Translations under genes and position numbers: made by a program | Notes under the pieces: model-generated | The model's input: the letters and a program-made list of their open reading frames with translations, nothing else | What the model was told of the DNA's origin: nothing | The model's database searches: none | Origin: Brevundimonas sp. UBA5936 | GTDB taxonomy: Bacteria > Pseudomonadota > Alphaproteobacteria > Caulobacterales > Caulobacteraceae | Length of the DNA: 64,000 nt | Direction: 5' to 3' | NCBI GenBank assembly: GCA_002430835.1 | Contig: DJDA01000115.1 | Coordinates: 1 to 64,000, forward strand | Part shown: one piece after another, positions 45,486-56,027 of the stretch | Layout of the letters: every line of letters starts with the position of its first letter | Position numbering within the stretch: position 1 is the first letter of the stretch

Positions 45486-46852
45486 AGCGGCTGGCCCTGG
45501 CGGCGGCGCAGGCGATCCAGCTTCAACAGCAGCGGCGCGCTGCACGCCAGCATGAGCGCCGGACCGGTTGCGAACAGCAGGGGAATGGAGGCCAGAGCCG
45601 AAGCCGGCTGCGCCTGCCCCCCTGAGACATAGCCCGCAAGGCCCAGCAACACCCCGGCGGCCGCGCCGCCCAGCGCAAGACCCAGCTTTTCACCCGAGAC
45701 CCAGACGGCCGTCAGCAGGCCGAGGTTGGCTTCAGCCTCTTTCTGGTCGCGGGCCGCGACCACGCTCGGCATCAGGGCGAACGGCAGGACATAACACCCC
45801 GCCTGACCCAGGCCCGCCAGGGCGGCGACGGCGGTGGCGAGGGCCACATCGCCCGGTCCGCACCAGACATAGCCCAGGGTAGCCAAGGCATAGGCGGCGG
45901 CGGCGGCGATCGCGGCGCGCGTCGCGCCCCAACGATCGGCGAACTTGACCCACAAGGGCATGGCCGCGACCTGAACGATTGCGCCGGCCAGAAACAATTG
46001 CGCCAGCACGCCCGAAGACGCCTGGATCTGATAGGTGACGGCATAGGGCATCATCGCCGACTGGGCTCCCATGGCGACTGTCTGGAAGGCGTAGCCGATC
46101 CACAGGAAGCGATAGGCCGGATTGCCCAGGGTGGCGCGCACCCCGGCCGCCAGCGCCTTGGCCGGCTTCAGCGGCGCGCCGAAGTCGCGTTTGCGATCCT
46201 GCAGCTTCCAGACCGCGCGCAACGACCCCAGCAGGGCGCCGCCCGCCATCAGCGCCAGCAGCATTCCCATGACCGCATAGCCGGGACGACCGCCGCCCGC
46301 CATTTCGACCAGCAGGGGCGACATGCCGCCTGCCACCATCAGGCCGAACGCCAGGAAGCCGACACGCCAGGCTACGACGCGGGTCCGGTCCTGCTGACGT
46401 CGCGAAATCTCTCCCGGCATGGCGGCGTAGGGGATGGAGAACAGGGCGTAGGCCGTCGTCGCCGCCATATAGGCCGCCATGACCCAGATTACGGCGCCGA
46501 AGCCGGTCAGGTGCGTCGGCGGGGCGAACATGGCCGCGAAACCTAATGGAAACAGGGCCGCGCCCGCCGCCATCAAGGGCCAGCGTCGCCCCATCCGCCC
46601 GCGCAGTCGATCCGACCACAGGCCCACAACAGGGTCGAACACGACCTCCCAGATCTTCGGCAGCAGAAGGACCACGCCCGCCGTCGCCGCCGGCACCGCC
46701 AGGGTGTCCGTCAGGAAGTAGAGCAGCAGCAGCTGCGGCGTGATCAGGAAACAGGCCAGGCCGATGTTGGCCAGGCCGTATCCGGCCAGCAGGCGAGGGC
46801 GCAAAGGCGTCGCTTGCTCTACGGCGTTCGGCGTCTTGACGGCGGCGTCCAT
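45482..46852 (-). CDS. MFS transporter, GPH cation-symporter type
   Basis: 456 residues from ATG 46852, with 12 predicted helices. The first loop has the GPH-family pattern VVFDPVVGLWSDRLRGRMGRRWP (in parts: FDPVVGLWSDRLRGRMGRR) and SIPYAAMPGEISRRQQDRTRV (in parts). GPH carriers move sugars, glucuronides or related anions with Na+ or H+. It is the last gene of the maoC-acyl-CoA ligase operon; its start overlaps the ligase stop (TAATG). It is probably the inner-membrane importer of the compound taken in by the TonB-dependent receptor. Confidence 0.88.
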   Translation of the reverse strand: MDAAVKTPNAVEQATPLRPRLLAGYGLANIGLACFLITPQLLLLYFLTDTLAVPAATAGVVLLLPKIWEVVFDPVVGLWSDRLRGRMGRRWPLMAAGAALFPLGFAAMFAPPTHLTGFGAVIWVMAAYMAATTAYALFSIPYAAMPGEISRRQQDRTRVVAWRVGFLAFGLMVAGGMSPLLVEMAGGGRPGYAVMGMLLALMAGGALLGSLRAVWKLQDRKRDFGAPLKPAKALAAGVRATLGNPAYRFLWIGYAFQTVAMGAQSAMMPYAVTYQIQASSGVLAQLFLAGAIVQVAAMPLWVKFADRWGATRAAIAAAAAYALATLGYVWCGPGDVALATAVAALAGLGQAGCYVLPFALMPSVVAARDQKEAEANLGLLTAVWVSGEKLGLALGGAAAGVLLGLAGYVSGGQAQPASALASIPLLFATGPALMLACSAPLLLKLDRLRRRQGQPL

Positions 46853-48486
46853 TAGTCCTCCACGGCCAGACGGCGCAGCGCCATCTTGTCCACCTTGCCG
46901 ACCGGCAGACGCGGAAGGTCCGGCTCGATCACGAAACGCTTGGGAATCTTGTAGTTGGCCAGCCGCTCGCGGCAATGGGCCTGAAGCTGAGCGGCGTCGA
47001 CGTCGGCGCGGGCGATGACGAAGGCGACGCCCACCTCGCCCCAGACGGGATCGGGAACGCCCACGACAGCGGCCTCGGTAATGGCCGTATGGCCTTCCAG
47101 CGCGATCTCGATCTCGCGCGGATAGACGTTGTAGCCGCCGGATTTGTACATTTCCTTCAGCCGTCCGGTGATGCGCAGACGGCCGTCGTCCAGCCAGGCG
47201 CCGACATCGCCGGTGCGGAACCATCCGTCCTTGGTGAAGGCGTCGGCCGTGGCGTCAGGCCGGTTCCAGTAGCCGAGGAACAGGGGCGCGCCCTTGGCCT
47301 CGATCTCGCCGTCGACGCCTGCGTTTTCGACCAGCGAACCGTCTTCGGCGCGCAGGCGGACTTCATAATGACGGGTCGGCCGTCCGACCGAGGCCGTGGC
47401 GAAGGCGACATCGGCGTCATCCTGAACCGTCATGTCGCCGGTGGCGGCGATGGGGCCGCAGGATTCGGTCAGGCCGTAGTTGGTGCCCATACAGGTCGCG
47501 ACGGGGATCAGAGCCTTGATCGTCGGCGCAGGCATGGCCGCTCCGCCCCAGAAGACGCGCCGCACAGCCGACAGGTCCGTCTGGGCGAAGGCGGAATGGG
47601 CCACCGTCATTTCGAACACGGACGGAACCGTGCCCCACAGGGTGACGCCCTCCGACGCCATTGTGTTCAGCCCCGTTTCGACGTCGAACTGTTCCAGGAA
47701 GGCCAGCTTGCCGCCGTTGACCAGAACCATGGCGGCGATGTCGCCGACGCAGCCGATGTGGTTGATCGGCAGGTAGTTCAACATGCACAGCGGTTCGCCA
47801 CGCAAGGGTTCGCCCTGCTCCAGGGCGGGCAGGATCAGCCCTTCATGGTGCAGGACCGCGCCTTTCGGCTTGCCCGTGCTGCCTGAGGTATAGACGATCA
47901 GGCAGGGATCGCGGGTCGCGACGGACCGCTTGCGCTCCGCCAGGGTTTCGTCGGACACGGCCTCGCCCTGGGCGACATAGACGCTCAACGGCAGGTGGGC
48001 GCGGGCGTCCAAGTCGTCGTCGCCGATCAGGACCAGATCAGCCGAAACGTTCGCCGCCAGGGCTTCCAGATCCTGGACATAATCTCGCCCGGCCACACGG
48101 CGGCGCCCGATGATCAGGCGCGGCGCGCAGTCGCTGACGACATAGGCCAGTTCTTCATAGCGGTAGCGGGGGTTCAATCCGACCCAGATGGCCCCGACCG
48201 CGGCTGTAGCCAGGAAGACGGTCAGAAAGTCAGGGGAGGGCGGGGCCAGCATGGCGACGCGATCGCCCTTGTCGACGCCGGCGGCGATCATGGCGCGGGC
48301 CAAGGCGTCCACGCCGTGCGCCAACTCCGCATAGGTCTGAACCTGACCTTCCAGCGTCGCCGCCGGCGCATCAGGCGTCTGCTCGCCATACCAGGCGGCG
48401 TAATCGGAAATCAGCGTCAGCAGCGGCGACTCTCCTACCGCCGACATCGCCCTGGAAGGCGTCAACCGCTGCTGAACGCTGGACAT
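46852..48486 (-). CDS. Acyl-CoA synthetase (class I adenylate-forming enzyme)
   Basis: 544 residues. The P-loop YTSGSTGKPKG (199-209) binds ATP; further motifs are NYGLTESCGPIA (A5), DGWFRTGDVGAWLDDGRL (A7), GRLKEMYKSGGYNVYPREIE (A8, in parts) and the catalytic Lys in PVGKVDKMAL (A10). It activates a carboxylic acid to acyl-AMP and then acyl-CoA. The substrate cannot be told from the sequence; the family includes fatty, aromatic and terpenoid-acid ligases. It overlaps maoC (ATGA) and the MFS gene, so all three are translated together. Confidence 0.92.
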   Translation of the reverse strand: MSSVQQRLTPSRAMSAVGESPLLTLISDYAAWYGEQTPDAPAATLEGQVQTYAELAHGVDALARAMIAAGVDKGDRVAMLAPPSPDFLTVFLATAAVGAIWVGLNPRYRYEELAYVVSDCAPRLIIGRRRVAGRDYVQDLEALAANVSADLVLIGDDDLDARAHLPLSVYVAQGEAVSDETLAERKRSVATRDPCLIVYTSGSTGKPKGAVLHHEGLILPALEQGEPLRGEPLCMLNYLPINHIGCVGDIAAMVLVNGGKLAFLEQFDVETGLNTMASEGVTLWGTVPSVFEMTVAHSAFAQTDLSAVRRVFWGGAAMPAPTIKALIPVATCMGTNYGLTESCGPIAATGDMTVQDDADVAFATASVGRPTRHYEVRLRAEDGSLVENAGVDGEIEAKGAPLFLGYWNRPDATADAFTKDGWFRTGDVGAWLDDGRLRITGRLKEMYKSGGYNVYPREIEIALEGHTAITEAAVVGVPDPVWGEVGVAFVIARADVDAAQLQAHCRERLANYKIPKRFVIEPDLPRLPVGKVDKMALRRLAVED

Positions 48487-48959
48487 CAGGCCCTCGCTTC
48501 GACGCTGTCAGGCACCCAGACGCTGAGCCAGGTCGCCACCAGGGCAGGGCGCTCGCCGCCTTCGATCTCGATCACGGCGTCCATGGAGCGGCGCACTCGT
48601 CCAGCCTCATCCGTATGCTCCGGTCCCTTGATGAAGCGACCCCGCACGCGGCTGCCCGTCGGCACCGGCGCGACCAGACGCATACGGTCAAATCCATAGT
48701 TCAGGAAGTAGCCGCCTTCAGGCTTGAAATTGCCGCCGGCCGCCTCGATGGCTTTCGCCGCCAGATGGGTCAGCAAGGACACTGTCAGAAAACCAAAGGC
48801 GATGGTGCCGCCATATGGGGTGTTGTCCTTGGCCCATTCGGGATCGTTGTGAAAGGGATCGCTGTCCAGGGTGGCGCGACCGAAGTCGTCAATCATGGCC
48901 TGCGTCACCTCGACCCACTCCGAGACCATCTCTGAAGCGTGTTCAACCGCCTGAACCAT
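48486..48959 (-). CDS. MaoC-like (hot-dog) enoyl-CoA hydratase
   Basis: 157 residues from ATG 48959 (a GTG one codon earlier is possible). The hydratase-2 motif is present as FGRATLDSDPFHNDPEWAK, with the catalytic Asp and His, followed by the typical IAFGFLTVSLLTHL helix. MaoC enzymes add water to a trans-2-enoyl-CoA. First gene of the leftward operon, with the inverted-repeat operator only 18 bases upstream. It fits beta-oxidation of the CoA thioester made by the ligase. Confidence 0.9.
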   Translation of the reverse strand: MVQAVEHASEMVSEWVEVTQAMIDDFGRATLDSDPFHNDPEWAKDNTPYGGTIAFGFLTVSLLTHLAAKAIEAAGGNFKPEGGYFLNYGFDRMRLVAPVPTGSRVRGRFIKGPEHTDEAGRVRRSMDAVIEIEGGERPALVATWLSVWVPDSVEARA

Positions 48960-48976
48960 CACTGAACCCTAAAATT

Positions 48977-48994
48977 GAAGATGACCTCATATTC
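48977..48994. promoter_or_regulatory. Inverted-repeat operator upstream of maoC
   Basis: GAAGATG-ACCT-CATATTC has 7-bp arms with one mismatch and a 4-base spacer; 15 of 18 bases match the repeat at 42355-42372. It lies 18 bases before the maoC start and about 200 bases before the divergent SDR gene. The stretch 48963-49197 holds no gene and is AT-richer than its flanks. The same repressor probably controls both divergent genes. Confidence 0.6.
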
Positions 48995-49197
48995 ACAGTT
49001 TCGGAGAGTGGTGCAAGAGGCTTGGTCGCATTCGTAAGAGGTGCAGCGGGCGAGGCGTATTTGCGCGAGAATAGAAATCGCAACTGTGGCGCTTATCGTC
49101 TACCGGACCTATCATCGGTCCAGCTCGAAACCGATCAGGCGATTTCGGCTTCTGTCACAGAGCAACGCATCAATTTCCAGGCGAAGGGATCAACCGG

Positions 49198-49905
49198 ATG
49201 AGTGAAAAGAAAAAAGTCTGCGCCGTCATCGGCGTCGGGCCCGGCAACGGAGCGGCTCTGGCGCGACGCTTCGCGGCTGACGGCTATGCCGTCGCCTTGA
49301 TGGCGCGATCAGCGAAGAACACCTCGGCCCTGGCGGAAGAACTGGCCGACGCCCGCTCCTTCGCCTGCGACGTGGGCGATGCGGCATCGGTCGCAAGCGC
49401 CTTCGCGGCAGTCCGGGCCGAAATGGGTGAGGTCGACGTGGTGGTCTTCAACGCAGGCTCCGGCGTCTTCGGCGCGCTTGACGACGTCAGCGCCGCCGAT
49501 TTCGAGGCGTCCTGGCGTGTGAACAGTCTCGGTCTTTTCCTGGTCGCAAAGGAAGTCACGCCGGCCATGAAGGCGGCGGGCGAGGGCGCCATCATCGTCA
49601 TCGGCGCGACGGCGTCACGACGCGGCACGGCGCGAACCACGGCCTTCGCTCCAGCCAAGGCGGCGCAGCGCAGCTTGTGCGAGGCCCTGGCGCGACAGCT
49701 TGGCCCGGACGGCGTCCACGTGGCGCTGATCATCCTCGACGGCGTCGTCGATCTGCCCCGCACGCGCGAAGTCATGAAGGACAAGTCCGACGACTTCTTC
49801 ATCAAGCCCTCGGGCGTGGCCGACCTCGCGTCCATGCTGGTCCGCCAGGACAAGTCGGCCTGGACCTTTGAGGCGGAAGCCCGCCCCTTCGGCGAAACCT
49901 GGTGA
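49198..49905 (+). CDS. Atypical short-chain dehydrogenase/reductase
   Basis: 235 residues from ATG 49198 with an AAGGGA ribosome site. The Rossmann fold is clear: GVGPGNG nucleotide motif (12-18), FNAG (85-88), N110 in RVNSLG and the active-site Lys155. However, the catalytic Tyr of YxxxK is Phe151 (FAPAK), and the usual Ser is not at the expected spacing. It therefore cannot use the normal SDR proton relay, although the GVGPGNG subgroup is common and may have a different chemistry. It is divergent from maoC and shares its control region. Confidence 0.87.
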   Translation: MSEKKKVCAVIGVGPGNGAALARRFAADGYAVALMARSAKNTSALAEELADARSFACDVGDAASVASAFAAVRAEMGEVDVVVFNAGSGVFGALDDVSAADFEASWRVNSLGLFLVAKEVTPAMKAAGEGAIIVIGATASRRGTARTTAFAPAKAAQRSLCEALARQLGPDGVHVALIILDGVVDLPRTREVMKDKSDDFFIKPSGVADLASMLVRQDKSAWTFEAEARPFGETW

Positions 49906-49967
49906 CACGCTGAAACAGAGACCGGACCTGAGTGCGCTTGGGTTCGGTCAACCCGCCGGATAGCCGC

Positions 49968-50459
49968 TCAGTCGCGATAACTGACGGCGGTGAACCTCCC
50001 GTCTGGCGCGACCATATTGGTCTCCATATGAGGCACGATGTCTGTGTTGTGCGCCGATGCACAGCGCCAGCCGTCGTCACCGCGATGGACGACGAACGAG
50101 AAGATGGTGTTGCGGACGCCCGGCTGATCGACCTGCGCGACGCCGCTCTGCCCCTCAAGCCGTATACGGGCATGAACCACGGCGACATTCTCGCCCAGAG
50201 CTTTGACCTTCACCTTCATCACCCTCAGCACAGAGCCGCCGAAGATGCGCTCGAAGCCGTAGGCATGCGCCTTCCGTATCGATTCCCGATCATGCCACCA
50301 CAGGCCGGTGACGTTCACGAACTCGGCGTCTTCATCGAACAACGAGGCCAGTTTGTCAGCGTCGCGCAGCGCCCATGCCTTGGCGAACAGGGTGGCGATG
50401 CTCTCCGGCTTGTCAAAAGGCCCAAAGCTCAAGGTGCCCCTCCAAAGGTCGTCGTTCAC
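49968..50459 (-). CDS. SnoaL-like (SgcJ/EcaC-type) protein
   Basis: 163 residues from GTG 50459; the open frame extends upstream 31 codons without protein-like sequence. The cone-shaped NTF2/SnoaL fold is indicated by ESIATLFAKAWALRDADKLASLFDEDAEFVNVTG (in parts: AKAWALRDADKLASLFDED, AEFVNVTGLWW) and the C-terminal WRCASAHNTDI. The fold serves isomerases, dehydratases and polyketide cyclases. Function here unknown. It is convergent with the SDR gene, 62 bases apart, so it belongs to the region only by position. Confidence 0.8.
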   Translation of the reverse strand: MNDDLWRGTLSFGPFDKPESIATLFAKAWALRDADKLASLFDEDAEFVNVTGLWWHDRESIRKAHAYGFERIFGGSVLRVMKVKVKALGENVAVVHARIRLEGQSGVAQVDQPGVRNTIFSFVVHRGDDGWRCASAHNTDIVPHMETNMVAPDGRFTAVSYRD

Positions 50460-50569
50460 GAAAATCAGGCTCTTGCTCGATACTGACGGCCAGCGACATG
50501 GGCAAATTCGATGAAGGCGGCGGTCGCCGTCCGGAACAAGCATCCGGCTCATCTTCGACCTTGGTGACT

Positions 50570-50586
50570 TTATGCCCGCCTTATGC
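50570..50586 (+). promoter_or_regulatory. Candidate KdpE-type direct repeat
   Basis: TTATGC at 50570-50575 recurs at 50581-50586, an 11-base (one helical turn) tandem repeat typical of OmpR/PhoB-family binding sites. It lies about 80 bases before the first gene of the kdp operon. It is not the T-rich E. coli KdpE box, so assignment is only by spacing and position. Confidence 0.35.
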
Positions 50587-50663
50587 GGCGAGCGGCTTTC
50601 CGAATGGCCCGCTTACGTCCTGAAGGCGTCTCTTCCGGCCCTAACTGAGCTGGAGGTATCGGC

Positions 50664-50747
50664 ATGGCCGATCTGATTTTCGTGGTGATCGGCGTTGGAG
50701 CCTTCGTGGCCTTCGCCGCCCTCGCCATTGTGTTGAGGAGGTTGTGA
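50664..50747 (+). CDS. Small membrane protein at the head of the kdp operon
   Basis: 27 residues: ATG 50664 with a TGGAGGT ribosome site. One hydrophobic helix (LIFVVIGVGAFVAFAALAIVL, in parts LIFVVIGVGAF and VAFAALAIVL) ends in a basic tail RRL. Too short for family assignment, but such mini-proteins before kdpF are found in other proteobacterial kdp operons. It could stabilise the KdpFABC complex like KdpF; that is inferred only. The next gene starts two bases after its stop. Confidence 0.6.
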   Translation: MADLIFVVIGVGAFVAFAALAIVLRRL

Positions 50748-50749
50748 CC

Positions 50750-50836
50750 GTGTGGCTGAACGTCCTTTGGGGCGTCGGCGCCCTGGTCATCGCCGGCTAT
50801 ATGGTCGCGGCCCTGCTGCGGCCCGAGCGGTTCTGA
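50750..50836 (+). CDS. kdpF: KdpF, small subunit of the potassium-transporting ATPase
   Basis: 28 residues from GTG 50750, preceded by a GAGGAGG ribosome site that lies inside the previous ORF. One transmembrane helix ends in the KdpF tail [12 protein letters not shown]. KdpF stabilises the KdpABC complex. It is 16 bases before kdpA. Confidence 0.88.
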   Translation: MWLNVLWGVGALVIAGYMVAALLRPERF

Positions 50837-50852
50837 ACGGAGCCGCCTTCTC

Positions 50853-52565
50853 ATGAACATTCAAGGATGGGCGGAGATCGCCCTGACCCTCGGCCTGGCC
50901 GTCGTGCTCGGCTGGCCGATCGGGGTCTATATGTCGCGCGTCTGGAACGGCGAACGCACGTGGCTGGATCCGGTGCTGAAGCCGGTCGAGGGCCTGTTTT
51001 ATCGCGCAGCCGGTGTTGATCCCACGCGCAGCCAGGGCTGGCTGGGCTATGTCGGCGCCCTGCTGACCTTCAACCTGGCGGGCTTCCTGCTGCTCTACGG
51101 TCTGCTGCGACTGCAGGGCGTCCTGCCGATGAACCCGCAGGGGTTTGACGGCGTCAGCCCGCACCTGGCCTTCAACACCGCCGTCAGCTTCGTCACCAAC
51201 ACCAACTGGCAGAGCTATGGCGGCGAAACGACCGTCTCGACCTTCAGTCAGATGGTCGGCCTGACGGTGCAGAACTTCGTCTCGGCAGCCACGGGCGCGA
51301 CGATCGCGGCGGCGCTGGCCCGCGCCTTCATCGCCAATCGCGGCGAGGGGCTGGGCAATTTCTGGGCCGACCTGACGCGCACCAGCCTCTATGTCCTGCT
51401 GCCCATCGCCTTCATCGTGGCCGTGGTGCTGGCTGGGCTGGGCGTGGTGCAGTCGCTGGCGGCCTCGGCCCAGGCGACGACGCTGGAAGGCGGTCAGCAG
51501 ACGATCAGCCTGTTCCCGACCGCCAGCCAGCTGGCGATCAAGCAGTTGGGCATCAACGGCGGCGGCGTGTTCAACGTCAACTCGGCCCACCCGCTGGAGA
51601 ACCCCACGCCGCTGACCACCCTGATCACGGCGATCTGCATCAACGTCATGGGGTGGGCGGCCTTCTTCGCCTTCGGCCGCAGCGTCATGGCCAAGAAGGA
51701 CGTGCGCGCACTGGTGGTCGCGGCGGTCCTGTTGCTGGGCGCAGCGGGTTCGGCCCTCTACGTCATCGAAAGCCAGCCTGCGCCCGCTCTGGTCGCGGCT
51801 GGTGTCGATACGTCCGCCGGAAACATGGAGGGCAAGGAGGTCCGCTTCGGCGTGCCGTCGTCCGTCGCCTGGGCGGCCCAGACGACAGGCGCCTCGAACG
51901 GGTCGGTCAACTCCATGCACGCCAGCTACATGCCGCTGGGTGGGGCCGTGACCATGTTCCTGATGCAACTGGGCGAGATCCTGCCCGGCGGGATCGGGTC
52001 GGGGATCGCGGTCATGGTTCTGATGGCCATGCTGGCGGTCTTCGTGGCGGGCCTGATGGTCGGTCGCACGCCGGAATATCTGGGCAAGAAGATCGAGGCG
52101 CGGGAGATCCAGTTCGCCATGCTGGCGGTCCTGGTCGTGCCCCTGTCGGTGCTGGGCTTCTCGGCCGTCGCCGCCGTCCTGCCCGAAGCCCTGGCCGGTC
52201 TGCTAAACAAGGGGCCGCACGGTCTGTCAGAGATTCTCTATGCCTATACCTCGGCGACGGGGAACAACGGCTCGGCCTTTGCGGGTCTGACCGCCAACGC
52301 CCCCTGGTGGAACACCACCCTGGGTCTGGCCATGCTGCTGGGCCGGTTCGTGCCTGCGGTCGCGGTTCTGGCTGTGGCTGGGGCCCTGGTCGCCAAGCCT
52401 CGTCTGGCGCCCTCGGTCGGCACCCTGCCCACGCATGGTCCGCTGTTCATCGGCCTGTTGATCGGGGTGATCCTGATCCTCGGCGGCCTGCAGTTCTTCC
52501 CCGCACTCTCTCTGGGACCGATCGTGGAGCATTTCGACATGCTCCAGGTCACGGCCCGGTTCTGA
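50853..52565 (+). CDS. kdpA: KdpA, potassium-binding/translocating subunit
   Basis: 570 residues, about ten membrane helices. It has the four K+-channel-like selectivity loops; two are visible as [10 protein letters not shown] and [13 protein letters not shown]. Conserved GAMTMF-like [18 protein letters not shown] (in parts: [21 protein letters not shown]) also fits. KdpA carries K+ in a channel-like path energised by KdpB. Part of the KdpFABC high-affinity K+ uptake complex of the inner membrane, used when external K+ is scarce. Confidence 0.97.
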   Translation: MNIQGWAEIALTLGLAVVLGWPIGVYMSRVWNGERTWLDPVLKPVEGLFYRAAGVDPTRSQGWLGYVGALLTFNLAGFLLLYGLLRLQGVLPMNPQGFDGVSPHLAFNTAVSFVTNTNWQSYGGETTVSTFSQMVGLTVQNFVSAATGATIAAALARAFIANRGEGLGNFWADLTRTSLYVLLPIAFIVAVVLAGLGVVQSLAASAQATTLEGGQQTISLFPTASQLAIKQLGINGGGVFNVNSAHPLENPTPLTTLITAICINVMGWAAFFAFGRSVMAKKDVRALVVAAVLLLGAAGSALYVIESQPAPALVAAGVDTSAGNMEGKEVRFGVPSSVAWAAQTTGASNGSVNSMHASYMPLGGAVTMFLMQLGEILPGGIGSGIAVMVLMAMLAVFVAGLMVGRTPEYLGKKIEAREIQFAMLAVLVVPLSVLGFSAVAAVLPEALAGLLNKGPHGLSEILYAYTSATGNNGSAFAGLTANAPWWNTTLGLAMLLGRFVPAVAVLAVAGALVAKPRLAPSVGTLPTHGPLFIGLLIGVILILGGLQFFPALSLGPIVEHFDMLQVTARF

Positions 52566-52578
52566 TCGGATATCCGTC

Positions 52579-54660
<2,082 letters not shown>

Positions 54661-54678
54661 GGACTAAGGAAAAACAGC

Positions 54679-55437
54679 ATGCGTAAGCGCAAGAAACTCG
54701 ACGGCTCGGACCTCAACAACGCCCTGCTGGGCGGGGCCTGCCTGATCGCCGTCATCACCCTGGGCCTGTGCACGGCGCCGACCGACGCCAAGGCTCAGGA
54801 CGTCGCGAAGAACGCCCGTCCTGACATCGCCTTCAACGCCGCCATCGGCTCCGATTACGTCTTCCGGGGCGTCAGCCAGAATGAAGGCGACCCGGCGATC
54901 TCGGCCGGGGTGGATGTGACGCAAGGTCTCTTCTACGCCGGGGCCTGGGCTGGGAACGTCTCCTTTGTAGGCGACGCCGATACCGACGCCGAGATCGACC
55001 TCTATGCGGGCGTTCGCCCTGCGTTCGGCGGCTTTGACTGGGACTTCGGCGTGGTCAGCTACTTCTACGCCGGCCAGCCGAACGGCGCCGACTATGACTA
55101 TGTCGAGCTGAAGGCCGCCGCTTCGCGCGCGGTCGGCCCGGCGACGCTGGGCGCAGCGATCTACTATTCGCCGGACTTCTTCGGCGCGTCCGAGGACGAG
55201 GCGACCTATGCCGAGATCAATGCAGCGATCAGCCCGGCCGACAAATGGACGCTCTCGGCGGCGTTGGGGCGTCAGTGGGTGTCGTCGGACTTCGACTACA
55301 CGACCTGGAACCTGGGCGCGGCCTATCAGCTGACGGAGCGGCTGGGCCTGGACGTCCGCTATTTCGACACTGACGAGCACGGCTTCGGCTCCGCCTATGA
55401 CAGCCGCGTCGTCGCCAGCCTGAAGGCGAACTTCTGA
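54679..55437 (+). CDS. TorF-family (PF09694-type) putative outer-membrane porin inside the kdp operon
   Basis: 252 residues. A long signal region (NALLGGACLIAVITLGLC) ends near DAKAQ. The mature protein is rich in alternating beta-strands: FNAAIGSDYVFRGVSQNEGDPAI (in parts: IGSDYVFRGVSQNE), GVDVTQGLFYAGAWAGNV, and a barrel-type C-terminal Phe (KANF). This matches the gcw_chp/TorF family of small outer-membrane barrels. It sits between kdpB and kdpC with a one-base overlap to kdpC, so it must be expressed with the pump; it may let K+ pass the outer membrane, an inference. Confidence 0.85.
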   Translation: MRKRKKLDGSDLNNALLGGACLIAVITLGLCTAPTDAKAQDVAKNARPDIAFNAAIGSDYVFRGVSQNEGDPAISAGVDVTQGLFYAGAWAGNVSFVGDADTDAEIDLYAGVRPAFGGFDWDFGVVSYFYAGQPNGADYDYVELKAAASRAVGPATLGAAIYYSPDFFGASEDEATYAEINAAISPADKWTLSAALGRQWVSSDFDYTTWNLGAAYQLTERLGLDVRYFDTDEHGFGSAYDSRVVASLKANF

Positions 55438-56027
55438 TGCTGAACCATATTCGCCCGGCGATCGTCATGATCGCCCTGTTCACCGGCGTTCTGGGCGTCG
55501 GCTATCCGTTGGCCGTGACGGGGGTGGCCCAAGCGGCCTTTTCGGATCAGGCGAACGGCAGCCTGGTTCGTGACAAGGGGGGACGAGTGGTCGGCTCGGC
55601 CCTGGTCGGCCAGACGTTCGCCGCGCCGGGGTATCTGCATCCCCGGCCGTCGGCGGCGGGTGACGGCTATGACGCCGCCGCCTCATCCGGCTCCAACCTC
55701 GGCCCGTTGAACCCCGATCTGATCGCGCGGGTGAAGACGGACGCCGACGCCTTGCGAAGCGAGACGGGTGCAAGGACCATCCCCGCCGACGCGGTGACGG
55801 CCTCGGCGTCGGGTCTCGACCCGCATATCTCTCCGGCCTACGCTGAGCTTCAGGCCGCCCGCATCGCCAAGGCGCGCGGCGTAGGGGAGGGGCAGGTGCG
55901 CGAAGTGATCCGACAGCATGTCGAGGGCCGCACGTTCGGCGTACTGGGTCAGCCGCGGGTCAATGTGCTGCTGACCAACCGGGCGTTGGACGCGCGCTTC
56001 GGCCTCTTGACGACCGAGGGCGGATGA
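55437..56027 (+). CDS. kdpC: KdpC, potassium-transporting ATPase subunit C
   Basis: 196 residues with one N-terminal membrane helix (IVMIALFTGVLGVGYPLAVTG in parts: ALFTGVLGVGYPLAVTG) and a periplasmic domain. Conserved FADPQYLHPRPSAAG-like segment reads FAAPGYLHPRPSAAGDGYDA, and LDPHISPAYAELQAARIAKARG in parts (LDPHISPAYAELQAAR). KdpC increases ATP affinity of KdpB. It overlaps the porin stop by one base and the kdpD start by four. Confidence 0.96.
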   Translation: MLNHIRPAIVMIALFTGVLGVGYPLAVTGVAQAAFSDQANGSLVRDKGGRVVGSALVGQTFAAPGYLHPRPSAAGDGYDAAASSGSNLGPLNPDLIARVKTDADALRSETGARTIPADAVTASASGLDPHISPAYAELQAARIAKARGVGEGQVREVIRQHVEGRTFGVLGQPRVNVLLTNRALDARFGLLTTEGG

